From: an uncultured Terriglobales bacterium
GTDB taxonomy: Bacteria; Acidobacteriota; Terriglobia; Terriglobales; Acidobacteriaceae
Assembly: GCA_955652395.1 (NCBI GenBank)
Contig: CATPBJ010000022.1
Span: 1 to 63,291, forward strand
Reading direction: 5' to 3'
Length of the DNA stretch: 63,291 nt
The notes beneath the pieces were generated by a model. The model had not been told where the DNA came from. It ran no database searches and was given only the letters and a program-made list of their open reading frames with translations. Shown here piece by piece: positions 8,922 through 17,394 of this stretch. A program made the position numbers and the translations under genes. Position 1 is the first letter of the stretch. Each line of letters opens with the position of its first letter.

Positions 8922-9013
8922 AGCTATCAGCCGTCAGCGTTCAGTTTTCCCGTTGTCATCCCGAGCGACCCGGCCGTTTCGCTCGCGAAACGGTGGGGCG
9001 AGCCGAAGGCCCC
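8922..9013. repeat. Composite of short repeats between queD and queE
   Basis: Near 8925-8948 the sequence AGCTATCAGCCGTCAGC matches the CTATCAGC-type repeat also seen near 24380, 46290 and 46392. From 8952 a TTGTCATCCCGAGCG-type segment follows, containing the hairpin CCGTTTCG/CGAAACGG. The second part resembles the hairpin at 43797-43830. Confidence 0.55.
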
Positions 9014-9075
9014 TGCAGCGCAAAGAGCCGTTGGGATCGTACGAATCTTGGCCCTGTTTACCGCACGGGCCTCCG

Positions 9076-9498
9076 CTACTCCGAATAAGTTGCGGTAGTC
9101 ACATCAGTTTCGAATACGGTCACATTCTTCACTCGCACCCGGCCCCGGGTCACGCGATCCAGATTAATGTTGGTCTCGTCGTAAAAATACTTGGCCAGAT
9201 TTTCGGCTGAGGGATTCAGCACCTTGAAAGGATCGAGATCGTTGATCATCTGGTGGTCCAGCCGGTCAATGACTGGTTTCATCGCTTCTTTCAACTCTCT
9301 GAAATCGAGCAGAAGCCCGGCTTTGTCCAGCTCTTTGCCGGCGAGGGTCACCCGTACCTTGTAGTTGTGTCCGTGGGGATTCTCGCACTTACCCTTGTAA
9401 TTGCGCAGGTAGTGCCCCGCGGCAAACGAATCTTCGACCGTAACTTCGTACATGAATCCCTTTGGCGGCGGTGGAATACTGACCGCACCGTAGCGCAT
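9076..9498 (-). CDS. queD: 6-carboxy-5,6,7,8-tetrahydropterin synthase
   Basis: A 140-residue QueD/PTPS family enzyme that makes 6-carboxytetrahydropterin from dihydroneopterin triphosphate, the first dedicated queuosine step after GTP cyclohydrolase. The zinc histidines are in FAAGHYL and HGHNY, and the catalytic Cys is in GKCENPHGH. The C-terminal VTVFET includes the substrate-binding Glu. Two starts are possible. ATG 9498 has GAGGT upstream and adds a proline-rich leader (PPPPKG). ATG 9453 (MYEVTVEDSFAAG), with AAGGGA upstream, gives the usual family length. I keep the longer form but regard 9453 as equally likely. Confidence 0.93.
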   Translation of the reverse strand: MRYGAVSIPPPPKGFMYEVTVEDSFAAGHYLRNYKGKCENPHGHNYKVRVTLAGKELDKAGLLLDFRELKEAMKPVIDRLDHQMINDLDPFKVLNPSAENLAKYFYDETNINLDRVTRGRVRVKNVTVFETDVTTATYSE

Positions 9499-9572
9499 GA
9501 TCTAACCTCGTATTTTACCCCGATAGGGACTCCGCAGGCCTGTACGCCGGATAGCGTCCTGATTTTCGGCAG

Positions 9573-9673
9573 TCTTTGCGTACTTTGCGGTCTTTGTGAT
9601 TACAGGTTTGATCTCGCTGCAGGCGAAACCTTGAACCGCAAAGTGCGCCAAGATGGACCGCAAAGTTCGCGAA
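9573..9673. repeat. Inverted repeat, AACCGCAAAGT family
   Basis: The left arm TCTTTGCGTACTTTGCGGTC (9573-9592) faces the right arm GAACCGCAAAGTGCGCCAAG (9633-9652), and a second CCGCAAAGTTCGCG follows. The same family is at 54819-54923, with one arm at 34021-34054. It fills the gap between the helicase and queD. Confidence 0.75.
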
Positions 9674-9707
9674 AAACCGAGCCCAAGTGAGACCCGCCGC
9701 TCCGCCG

Positions 9708-11702
9708 CTATCCAATCCCAAAGAACTCTTCAACCTGCTTCAAATCGGTCGTTCGTCGATAAGGCGGCAGGCTTTCCACGAAAACCCTTCCGTACTGCTT
9801 CTTCAAAATTCGGTTGTCCAGCAGCGCCAGCAAGCCGCGATCATGGAGCGAACGGATCAGCCGCCCGAAGCCCTGTTTCAGCGTAATGACGGCCGCCGGC
9901 ACCTGGTACTGGAAGAAGGCGTTGCCACCGTCCGCGTCGATGGACTTGACCCGCGCCGCTACTACCGGATCGCTGGGGACCGCGAACGGTAGGCGGTCAA
10001 TGATTACACAACTGAGTTGCTCGCCCTGCACATCCACGCCCTGCCAGAACGATGAGGTGGCGAACAATACAGCATGCGGAGTCAGCCGGAATTCTTCCAG
10101 CAGCGCGGTCTTGGGAGCATCGCCCTGCAACAGCATGGGAAATTCCAGTTCACCCAGCAGGCGGTGGTACACGGCATTCATCTGGGCGTAGCTGGTGAAC
10201 AGGACGAACGCCCGCCCGCGTGTGATCTCGAGCAGCCGCCGAATGCGGTCGGCTGCCTTGGCCACGAATTGCGGAGTACGGGGATCGGGAATGTCGGGAG
10301 GCACGTAGAACAGCGCCTGATTTTCATAATCGAAATGCGAAGGGAGCACGGCTTCCCGGGCGTGCTCCAGTCCAAGCCGCCGGCGCATGTATTCGAAGCT
10401 GCCGCCCACCGCGAGCGTGGCAGAGGTCAGCACCGCGCATTCCAGTTTGTCGAACAGGCAAGTCTTCAGAATCGGAGCTACGTCGATGGGAGTGGCCTGG
10501 AGGAAAACATTCAGTGTGTCGCGTCCACCGCGCCGGCGCTCGATCCAGAACACGGTGTTGCGGTCTTCGGATTCCATCAGGAATCCGAGCTGCACCTGCA
10601 ACTCCTGCGTGCGCCGGGCGAAGTTGAAGACCTCCTCCGGCTTGGACGGCAGACTCTCCAGCTCCGATCCCAGCCGGGTGAGCGCCTGTTGCAAGCCCAG
10701 GAACTCGTCACCGTTTTCTTCCGTGAACTCGCGCCGGCTTTCGAATGCGAAACGGCCGTCGCCCTGAGGCAACAGGGCGAAGAAGAACAATGCCCGCTCC
10801 CGCAGGCTCTTCAACGCTCCCGAGAGCGAAGCTGACAGCATATGATTGCGCTGCAGAGAGATTTCGACGTCGCGGCACAGCTCTTCGAAGCGCGCGTTGC
10901 TTACGGACACTCCGAAATAGCTTCCGGCGATGTCTTCCAGTTCGTGGGCTTCGTCGAAAATTACTGCCCCGGCCTCCGGCAGGATTCCGGCATCGGGAGC
11001 GTACTCGGCCTGCTGCTTGATGGAGAGGTCGGCAAAAAACAGGTGATGGTTGACAATGATGATGTCGCTCTCCATGGCTTTGCGATGCATTTCAGTGATG
11101 AAGCAGCGGTCCCAGGCGCTGCATTTCTGTCCCAGGCAGGTATCGGAGCGGGCGTCGATCTTGTGCCAAAGCGCGCTCGCCTCCGGAAGCGATGCCAGTT
11201 CGGCTCTGTCCCCGGTCTGCGTGACTTTCTCCCAGGCGGCGATGGCGCGGTAGTGTTCGATCTCCTCCAGGCCGCTGAGCACGGGCTGGTCGGTGAGGTC
11301 ATAGAGCTTCTTGCGGCATAGATAGTTATTGCGCCCCTTCATGTAACAGACATTGAGTTTGCCCTCGCCGTTGGGAAAGAGCGCCTGTTCGAGAAAGGGA
11401 ATATCTTTGTGGAAGAGCTGTTCCTGCAGATTTTTTGTGCCGGTCGAAATGATCACACGCTTGCCAGATCGAATGACAGGTACCAGATAGGCCAGCGTCT
11501 TTCCCGTGCCGGTACCAGCTTCGACGATCAAGTGGCGCTTTTCTTCCAGGGCTTGCTCGACCGCTTGCGCCATCTGCAGCTGTCCCCGGCGAAACTCGTA
11601 GGCGGGGTGGGTACGGGAAAGCAGTCCGCCTGGGGCGAAGAACCGGTACAGGGAAACATCGCGTTTCTTCGTATCGGGGACGGGTTGGGAGGCGGGAGGC
11701 AC
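9708..11702 (-). CDS. ATP-dependent DNA helicase, DinG/YoaA (XPD-like) family
   Basis: A 664-residue superfamily 2 5'-3' helicase with an iron-sulfur cluster. Visible features are the N-terminal RRGQLQMAQAV Q-motif region, Walker A EAGTGTGKTLAYLVP, cluster cysteines (NNYLCRKK, DTCLGQKCSAWDRC), the DEAH box IFDEAHELEDIAG, and C-terminal motifs SFWQGVDVQGEQLSCVIIDRLPF and QGFGRLIRS. Family roles are unwinding D-loops, R-loops and G-quadruplexes in repair. No exonuclease domain is present, so YoaA or DinG of the Gram-negative type fits best. The start is a GTG at 11702 without an obvious ribosome site; no upstream ATG fits. It is divergent from der across a 180-bp gap holding an inverted repeat. 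Confidence 0.93.
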   Translation of the reverse strand: MPPASQPVPDTKKRDVSLYRFFAPGGLLSRTHPAYEFRRGQLQMAQAVEQALEEKRHLIVEAGTGTGKTLAYLVPVIRSGKRVIISTGTKNLQEQLFHKDIPFLEQALFPNGEGKLNVCYMKGRNNYLCRKKLYDLTDQPVLSGLEEIEHYRAIAAWEKVTQTGDRAELASLPEASALWHKIDARSDTCLGQKCSAWDRCFITEMHRKAMESDIIIVNHHLFFADLSIKQQAEYAPDAGILPEAGAVIFDEAHELEDIAGSYFGVSVSNARFEELCRDVEISLQRNHMLSASLSGALKSLRERALFFFALLPQGDGRFAFESRREFTEENGDEFLGLQQALTRLGSELESLPSKPEEVFNFARRTQELQVQLGFLMESEDRNTVFWIERRRGGRDTLNVFLQATPIDVAPILKTCLFDKLECAVLTSATLAVGGSFEYMRRRLGLEHAREAVLPSHFDYENQALFYVPPDIPDPRTPQFVAKAADRIRRLLEITRGRAFVLFTSYAQMNAVYHRLLGELEFPMLLQGDAPKTALLEEFRLTPHAVLFATSSFWQGVDVQGEQLSCVIIDRLPFAVPSDPVVAARVKSIDADGGNAFFQYQVPAAVITLKQGFGRLIRSLHDRGLLALLDNRILKKQYGRVFVESLPPYRRTTDLKQVEEFFGIG

Positions 11703-11720
11703 GCAGTCACTATAATAGCG

Positions 11721-11847
11721 GTTGTGTGGGGACGGGTCTCTGATCCGTCTGCAGGTGGCGGTTTGGCCGCAGCGGGTCTGACTACTGAAGATCTGGGAAC
11801 TGCCGAGCTGCGTTCGGACTGCACGGGTCGGAGACCCGTGCCCACAC
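11721..11847. repeat. Inverted repeat, GTGGGGACGGGTC family
   Basis: The left arm TGTGGGGACGGGTCTCTGAT (from 11725) and the right arm ACGGGTCGGAGACCCGTGCC (from 11823, ending CACAC at 11847) are imperfect reverse complements about 27 bp long. Relatives are at 15881-16010 and 41437-41482. It occupies the divergent der/dinG-like promoter region. Confidence 0.75.
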
Positions 11848-11881
11848 GGTCCGTGCAGATTCGCCGTCGCCCTAAGACCTT

Positions 11882-13309
11882 ATGACTCATCCAGCTTTGA
11901 CCTCACCATCGGCTGCGGCCGCTGCCGGCATGCCCAAGGTGGCTATCGTGGGGCGCCCCAATGTCGGCAAATCCACGCTTTTCAATCGCTTAGTGGGCTC
12001 GCGCCGCGCCATTGTTGGGGACGAACCCGGCATCACGCGCGACCGTCTCTATGGCGAGACGGAATGGCGCGGACGCCATCTTCGTATCGTGGATACCGGC
12101 GGCATTCTCCCGGAAGACAAAGACTTCATCCCAGCGGAAATTTTCCGCCAAGCCAAGGTTGCACTTCAGGAAGCCGACGCTGTGATCATGGTGGTGGACG
12201 GCCGCACGGAAATGGCCTCGCCGGATATTGAATTGGCGCGCCAGCTAATCCGCTCCGGCAAGCCGCTCTTCCTCGCCGTCAACAAGGTTGACACGGATAA
12301 GCAACAAACACTCACGGACGAGTTCCATCGACTTGGAATCCGCAAGCTGTTCCCTGTTTCCGCTGAAAATGCTCGGGGCTTGGATGACCTACTGGACGCC
12401 GTGCTCGAGGTACTGCCTCTGCGCGACCAACTAACCACTGAGGACACGGAGGACACGGAGGAATCTCACGAAACCAAAGTTGCGATCATCGGGCATCCCA
12501 ACGTGGGCAAATCCACGTTGCTGAACCTCCTTACCGGCGCCGACCGATCGATCGTCTCGCCCATCCCTGGAACTACGCGGGACGCCGTTGACGAGATCGT
12601 CGAGCGCGATGGCAAGCGCTTCCGCTTCATTGATACCGCCGGTATCCGCCGCAAGGGCAAGACCCACCTGATGGCGGAAAAGCTTTCCGTCGTGATGGCG
12701 CGCAAGCACCTGGAAGCCGTCGACATTGCACTGCTGGTGATCGACGCAACCGAAGGCGTAAGCCAGCTCGATGCTGCCATCGCCGGATACGCCCACGAGA
12801 GTGGCCGATCCATGATCATTATCGTGAACAAGTGGGACCTGGTCGTCAGCGGCAAGGAACGGACAGGCCGACAGACGAAATCCTCGCGCATGCAGGAGAA
12901 CAAGCGTCCTGCCGATCGCATCGCCTACGAAGAAAGATTGCGGGACGCGCTGAAATTTCTCAGCTATGCGCCCATACTGTTCGTCTCCGCTTCCACCGGC
13001 AAAGGCACCGAGAAAATATTCCCCACGCTGGAAGAGGTCGCCAGCGAGCGCCGCAAGCGCATCGGGACCGGCGAGATGAACCGATTCCTCAAGCACGTTG
13101 ACTTCGAACGCGCCTCCGTTCCCGCCCGGCAGCAGGTCAGGATTTACTACATGACCCAGGCCGCGGTGGGGCCGCCGACTTTCGTCATCTTCACTGATCG
13201 CAAAGTAAAGCTGCACTTCGCCTACCAGCGCTTTCTGGAAAACCAGATTCGCCGTGCCTTTGGATTCTTAGGCACGCCGATCTGGATCAAGAACCGCGCC
13301 CGGAATTAG
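11882..13309 (+). CDS. der: Ribosome-assembly GTPase Der (EngA)
   Basis: A 475-residue GTPase with two G domains, acting in 50S subunit maturation. The first domain has GRPNVGKST, DEPGITRD, DTGG and NKVD. The second has GHPNVGKST, GTTRDAV, DTAGIRRKGK and NKWD. A C-terminal KH-like domain follows (RQQVRIYYMTQAAVGPPTFVI). The linker between the G domains, LTTEDTEDTEESHE, is encoded by a copy of a dispersed repeat (12434-12461) and is acidic, as Der linkers usually are. The annotated ATG gives a 16-residue Ser/Ala leader; MPKVAIVGRPNVGK at 11930 is an alternative. Neither has a clear ribosome site. Confidence 0.96.
   Translation: MTHPALTSPSAAAAAGMPKVAIVGRPNVGKSTLFNRLVGSRRAIVGDEPGITRDRLYGETEWRGRHLRIVDTGGILPEDKDFIPAEIFRQAKVALQEADAVIMVVDGRTEMASPDIELARQLIRSGKPLFLAVNKVDTDKQQTLTDEFHRLGIRKLFPVSAENARGLDDLLDAVLEVLPLRDQLTTEDTEDTEESHETKVAIIGHPNVGKSTLLNLLTGADRSIVSPIPGTTRDAVDEIVERDGKRFRFIDTAGIRRKGKTHLMAEKLSVVMARKHLEAVDIALLVIDATEGVSQLDAAIAGYAHESGRSMIIIVNKWDLVVSGKERTGRQTKSSRMQENKRPADRIAYEERLRDALKFLSYAPILFVSASTGKGTEKIFPTLEEVASERRKRIGTGEMNRFLKHVDFERASVPARQQVRIYYMTQAAVGPPTFVIFTDRKVKLHFAYQRFLENQIRRAFGFLGTPIWIKNRARN
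12434..12461 (+). repeat. GAGGACACGGAGGACACGG repeat inside der
   Basis: ACCACTGAGGACACGGAGG followed by ACACGGAGG encodes the Der inter-domain linker TTEDTEDTEE. The same family occurs outside genes at 39677-39708 (reverse orientation) and at the 3' end of dgt, 40850-40880. Confidence 0.8.
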
Positions 13310-13319
13310 GAACTTCGCA

Positions 13320-14408
13320 TCATCCAATCGGCTCAGGGGTCGGCAGCAACGGCGGCGGATCTGGCGGAGGTGGCGGCATCACAGGCGGCGCGGGATGCAG
13401 CAGGGCGTTCAGCGCGGGATAACGCGAAGCGAAGAAATAAATGGAGTACGCTGGAAAGAACACCACGGCTGGGACCGAGATCAGAGAAATCACATAGAGC
13501 AGCGCGAAAATCGCGATGGTTCCCAGCACCACCGCAAGCGTGATGGTGTAAAGGTTCCAGGTCAGTCCGGCCGTCATGCCTGCGATTACGGCTATCGCAC
13601 CCAGGCCGCCGACGGGAATAAGAAACAGCAGGATCACAATCGCAGACACGATGCCGAGAATGATCGCCGCTCCGATCGCCATCACGATCTTCATTCCAAT
13701 GTAGGCGCCGTAGCCGCCCTTCTCGCGTTTGATCTGGGGCCACAGCCGCCGCCAGCCCTCGATGGCGCCAATTTCTTCCAATGCCATTTGCGGGACTACA
13801 AAATCCTTGGTCATCACGTGGACCACCAACTGCACCACCACGAAAAGCAAAAACACAAAAAACAGAGCCATGCCGCCCAGAATGAGCGGAATCATGTGTT
13901 CCTTGGGGGCTTTGAGCCAGCCCACCAGAAAAGCGAAGGCGGCCGGGATCCCTACCAGAATGGTTAAACAAACAATCGAAGCCAGAGCCAGCAAAATCTG
14001 CCACAAAAAGAAACGCTGTCCCGGGCCCTGCCTTCGTGTCCAGCTTTGCCAAATATGGCACTCCTTGGCCACAACGCTATCGAAGAGAACGAAGCGCATC
14101 ACGCTGTTTATGTACAGAAACAGGACCAGCAACACGAACCCAGCGATGACGAGCACCGCGATCAGCGAGGCGTAGAGCATGGGATTGACCGTGGGCAGAG
14201 CGGCCTCCAGAAAATGTCGAGAGTGGTTGGGATGCGTGGGCATCTGGAAGCTGCCGGGGTTGCAGCCACCCCCTCCCGAGCTCATTTCGCCGGCAAGCAG
14301 GCCGACCAGGCCCAGTTTGGCCCACTGGCTGGCCCGAAACGGCCGCACCAACTGCTGCCGGGCATGCTCGAAAGCCGGACCAATTGCGTCCACGGCGGAA
14401 ATCGGCAA
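13320..14408 (-). CDS. Multi-pass membrane protein of unknown function
   Basis: A 362-residue protein with about six to eight hydrophobic segments, for example LYASLIAVLVIAGFVLLVLF, ILLALASIVCLTILVGI and VVLGTIAIFALLYVISLISV. The soluble N-terminus reads ISAVDAIGPAFEHARQQLVRPF, and a Gly/Cys-rich loop is near residue 45. The C-terminal tail is proline-rich (VMPPPPPDPPPLLP). It resembles acidobacterial membrane proteins that carry a conserved AFEHARQQLFRPF-type start. No function is known to me. The TTG start has CGAGGTG 4-5 nt upstream; a GTG 15 nt further in is possible. It ends 10 bp from der in convergent orientation. Confidence 0.75.
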   Translation of the reverse strand: MPISAVDAIGPAFEHARQQLVRPFRASQWAKLGLVGLLAGEMSSGGGGCNPGSFQMPTHPNHSRHFLEAALPTVNPMLYASLIAVLVIAGFVLLVLFLYINSVMRFVLFDSVVAKECHIWQSWTRRQGPGQRFFLWQILLALASIVCLTILVGIPAAFAFLVGWLKAPKEHMIPLILGGMALFFVFLLFVVVQLVVHVMTKDFVVPQMALEEIGAIEGWRRLWPQIKREKGGYGAYIGMKIVMAIGAAIILGIVSAIVILLFLIPVGGLGAIAVIAGMTAGLTWNLYTITLAVVLGTIAIFALLYVISLISVPAVVFFPAYSIYFFASRYPALNALLHPAPPVMPPPPPDPPPLLPTPEPIG

Positions 14409-14490
14409 GGCGCACCTCGAAAGATCACGGTTCGCAGCAAGGTACTGCGAAGCGAGAGTTGGGTCAATGGGATTCTTGGTACTCCCGGAA

Positions 14491-14598
14491 TTGCAGATCT
14501 CAGACAGAAGATTTCAGATTGAAAACCGAATTCTCACTTCTGTCTTTTGAAACTCGGGACTTTCCATTTGAAATCTACCATCTGAAATCTGTAATCTG
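14491..14598. repeat. Inverted repeat, ATTTCAGATT family
   Basis: AGAAGATTTCAGATTGAAAA (14505-14524) faces TTTGAAATCTACCATCTGAA (14567-14586) and a further ATCTGTAATCTG. It fills the gap between the MacB-like permease and the membrane protein. Confidence 0.7.
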
Positions 14599-14602
14599 TT
14601 TC

Positions 14603-15859
14603 TCACTCGTATCTCAGCGCCTCAACCGGATCCAGCTTGGAGGCGCGCAGCGCGGGCACCAGGCCGCTGGCGACTCCCACGGCCAGCAGCACCAGGGTGG
14701 AAAGCATGACCGTGGCCAGGGAAATCTGCAGATGAATGTCGGCCTTGCCGGAATCGTCTTCGAACAACGGACCCATGAGCGGTAGGGTGCCGACGGCGGC
14801 GGCAATCGCGTAAGAAAGCAGAACCCCGACAGCTCCGCCCAGCAGCATGATGAGCAAGGTTTCGGCCAGGAACTGGAGTTTGATTTGCCACTTCTTGGCG
14901 CCCAGGGCCCGCCGCAGACCGATCTCGCGGATGCGTTCATCCACCGAAACCAGCATAATATTCATCACTCCGACACCGCCGATACCGAGGGTTAGCGTGC
15001 CCACAAATGTGAGCAGCACCTGCAATCCGATGGTGAGGCCGTCGATGACCGGGCGGAACTCGTCGCGTCCGAACATCACAATCGCCTTCTTGTCGGTGGG
15101 AGAAAATTGCTGGCGGGTGGCGATGGCGGCCAGCACCTGGGCCTGGGCTTTCTTCTCGAACTGGGGAGCCACCGGCTCAAAGACCATCACCGCCGCGTAC
15201 TTCGTATTCCATATGTCGCCGGCGGCGCTATACGGAATCCAGGCGGAATCGTCGTCGCTGGAGAAATAGTTGCTCAACTGGATCTTGCGGGCCATCACGC
15301 CGATCACCGTGAAATGCACCCCACCGATCTGCACTGTCTCACCCACTGCAGGCCGGCCGCTGAACAACTGCTCGCGTACCCGGCCGCCCAGAAACACCAC
15401 GCGCCGTCGCTCCAATTCGTCTCCGGCAGAAATCCAGCGGCCTTCGGATGGCACTTCATTGCGCATCTCGCCATACTCCGGACAAACGCCGCGTATCGCG
15501 GCCGTACCTACAACCCGCTCGCCATAGCTGATGCCCGGACGATTTACGGTCTCCAGGCAAACGTGCTTCACCAGCGGAGCCGTTTCCTTAACGATATCGA
15601 GGTCCGCCTGCTCCAAACGCACCTTTTTGCCGGCACGCTGTCCACCGGGTTGCTCGCTGGTTTGTTGCGGCCAGCAGATCGTCACACTCTTGCCGAATGC
15701 GTCGAAGCCGCCCACCAGGATGCGGCGGAAACTGCTCCCGTAGGCGATCAGCAGCGTGACGGTCGCGATCCCCCAGACGATGCCCAGCATGGTCAGCAGG
15801 CTGCGCGTGTAGTTGCGCTTAAGCGCAATCCAAGCTTCGAGAATGATTTCAGTCAGCAC
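14603..15859 (-). CDS. MacB/FtsX-type ABC transporter permease
   Basis: A 418-residue permease of the MacB-like type VII ABC family. The first membrane helix is near residues 15-40 (SLLTMLGIVWGIATVTLLIAY). A large extracytoplasmic MacB_PCD domain follows (about 45-270, including GRWISAGDELERRRVVFLG). Three C-terminal FtsX helices follow (LTFVGTLTLGIGGVGVMNIM, LLIMLLGGAVGVLLSYAIAA, LSTLVLLAVGVASGLVPALR), then DPVEALRYE, which is typical of the family end. The family exports peptides or lipids or transmits mechanical signals, and needs a separate MacB-like ATPase that is not in this window. It lies 155 bp downstream of a paralogous permease on the same strand. Confidence 0.93.
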   Translation of the reverse strand: MLTEIILEAWIALKRNYTRSLLTMLGIVWGIATVTLLIAYGSSFRRILVGGFDAFGKSVTICWPQQTSEQPGGQRAGKKVRLEQADLDIVKETAPLVKHVCLETVNRPGISYGERVVGTAAIRGVCPEYGEMRNEVPSEGRWISAGDELERRRVVFLGGRVREQLFSGRPAVGETVQIGGVHFTVIGVMARKIQLSNYFSSDDDSAWIPYSAAGDIWNTKYAAVMVFEPVAPQFEKKAQAQVLAAIATRQQFSPTDKKAIVMFGRDEFRPVIDGLTIGLQVLLTFVGTLTLGIGGVGVMNIMLVSVDERIREIGLRRALGAKKWQIKLQFLAETLLIMLLGGAVGVLLSYAIAAAVGTLPLMGPLFEDDSGKADIHLQISLATVMLSTLVLLAVGVASGLVPALRASKLDPVEALRYE

Positions 15860-15880
15860 GTGGAAACTACCACGATCTAT

Positions 15881-16010
15881 GTGGGGACAGGTCTTCGACC
15901 CGTCCCGGCCGACCCAAGGTCGGCGATTTTAGGCTGCCTGCGCCGCGCAGGCGCGGCCTGTCCGAGTAACTTCGGTTTTGCTCAAAGCAAGCTCCGACCC
16001 GAGCCCACGC
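15881..16010. repeat. Composite palindromic element, GTGGGGACNGGTC family
   Basis: GTGGGGACAGGTCTTCGACC (15881-15900) is followed by a hairpin around GCCTGCGCCGCGCAGGC (15934-15950) and a partial inverted arm CTCCGACCCGAGCCCACGC (15991-16009). It occupies the gap between the two permeases. Confidence 0.65.
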
Positions 16011-16014
16011 AGCC

Positions 16015-17274
16015 CTATCCTCCCGCTTCGTAGCGCAGCGCTTCAATGGGATCGATCGACGCCGCTCTGCGCGCCGGATACAAAGCGGAGAACACTGCAA
16101 TGATGCCCAGCAGCACACACGCCACCAGCCCGGACTGCCACGTCGCCACCAGCCCGGCGAAGAAGTCCGGCATGGGCAGCAGGTTCACCAGGAAGCAAAT
16201 GCCGTATGCGATTCCCATTCCAATGGCGCCGCTGAGAAACGCGATCAGCAGCGCCTCCATAAAGAACTGCTTGAGGATGGTGCGGGCCGGGGCTCCCAAC
16301 GCCTTGCGGACGCCGATTTCGCGCGTCCTTTCCCGCACCGCGACCATCATCACGTTCATCACGCCCAGCCCGCCGAGAAACAGGGTTACGATGCCGACTG
16401 CACCCAGAAAGTACTTCATACCGTTGGTCATCTGGCGGAAGGCCTTGGCTTCCTGCACCGTGTCCCAGATGGGACAGGCCTCCTTGTCATGGGGATCGAA
16501 GCTGTGCATCCGCCCGAGAACTGTCTGTATTTCGCGCTTGCAGGCCTCATGCTGTTCCACCGATCTGGGCGTGACCAGCAGCTGGTCAAACGTTGTGGAG
16601 GTGCCGGGAGGCTTGTCGGGGAAATCGCGCCGCATGGCTGCGAAAGGAATAAATATCTTGCTCACGTCCCAGCCGTCGTAGCTTGAATCCTGCTTCTTGA
16701 CCGCCATCACCCCGATGACGGTGTACGGAAACGCATTCAGATAGACGCTTTCACCGACGGAACTGCGGCCGGGAAAAAGCTGCTTGGCGGCGTCGCTGCC
16801 CAGGAAGGCTACGCGGCGAGCTTGCTTCTGATCGTCCCAGTCGTAGAAACGGCCTTCGCCCACGTCCAGGCTGCGAATATAGGCGAATGGGGGATGAGAT
16901 CCGGTCACAGTGAATGCGGCATTGTTGTAACTGCTGTGGGCGCGCACGTCGTCTTGCTCCAGCTCGGGAATCGCGTATTCGCAATCCGGAGCTTCCGCCT
17001 GCACCGCGACTACATCCGCGTCCTCCCAGTGCAGAGCGCGCCCGGCGCGGGCTCCGCCGACCTGCATGCTGGTACGTCCGTGAAACACGATCAGAATATC
17101 TTTACCCAGGTTGCGGGCCTGGTCTTCCTGTCCTTTGCGCAGGCCTTCACCCGCCGCCACCATCAGAACGATGGAGACGATTCCCCACGCGATTCCGAAC
17201 ATGGTCAGGAACGTGCGCAGCTTGTGGGCCCAGAGAGTCCGCAACACATCGCCGACCAGATCGCGTAGCACCAT
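16015..17274 (-). CDS. MacB/FtsX-type ABC transporter permease
   Basis: A 419-residue permease with the same architecture as its neighbour at 14603: an N-terminal helix (TFLTMFGIAWGIVSIVLMVAA), an extracytoplasmic domain that includes GRFYDWDDQKQARRVAFLG, and three C-terminal helices ending DPIEALRYEAGG. The cytoplasmic motif RERTREIGVRKALGA before the second helix is typical of the FtsX domain. The two permeases probably form a heterodimer or are alternative partners for an ATPase encoded elsewhere. The ATG at 17274 has no convincing ribosome site. Confidence 0.93.
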   Translation of the reverse strand: MVLRDLVGDVLRTLWAHKLRTFLTMFGIAWGIVSIVLMVAAGEGLRKGQEDQARNLGKDILIVFHGRTSMQVGGARAGRALHWEDADVVAVQAEAPDCEYAIPELEQDDVRAHSSYNNAAFTVTGSHPPFAYIRSLDVGEGRFYDWDDQKQARRVAFLGSDAAKQLFPGRSSVGESVYLNAFPYTVIGVMAVKKQDSSYDGWDVSKIFIPFAAMRRDFPDKPPGTSTTFDQLLVTPRSVEQHEACKREIQTVLGRMHSFDPHDKEACPIWDTVQEAKAFRQMTNGMKYFLGAVGIVTLFLGGLGVMNVMMVAVRERTREIGVRKALGAPARTILKQFFMEALLIAFLSGAIGMGIAYGICFLVNLLPMPDFFAGLVATWQSGLVACVLLGIIAVFSALYPARRAASIDPIEALRYEAGG

Positions 17275-17394
17275 ATTGTTATGGACGCGGATACCGCCTG
17301 AACGTAAGCCGCAGCGATCGGCATCCGAGGGTATATACGAGCGGTGGGATGGTTTTGTTGCAGGGAAATCGGGCGGTGCGGGAATGGTTGGCTT

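Noticed and set aside
7321..9500. preQ1 riboswitch before the queuosine genes
   Set aside because: The gaps contain dispersed repeats only; no small C-rich pseudoknot-like leader was recognised.
11711..11716. TATAAT on the plus strand upstream of der
   Set aside because: No acceptable -35 box at 16-18 bp and it is next to an inverted repeat; not enough to call a promoter.
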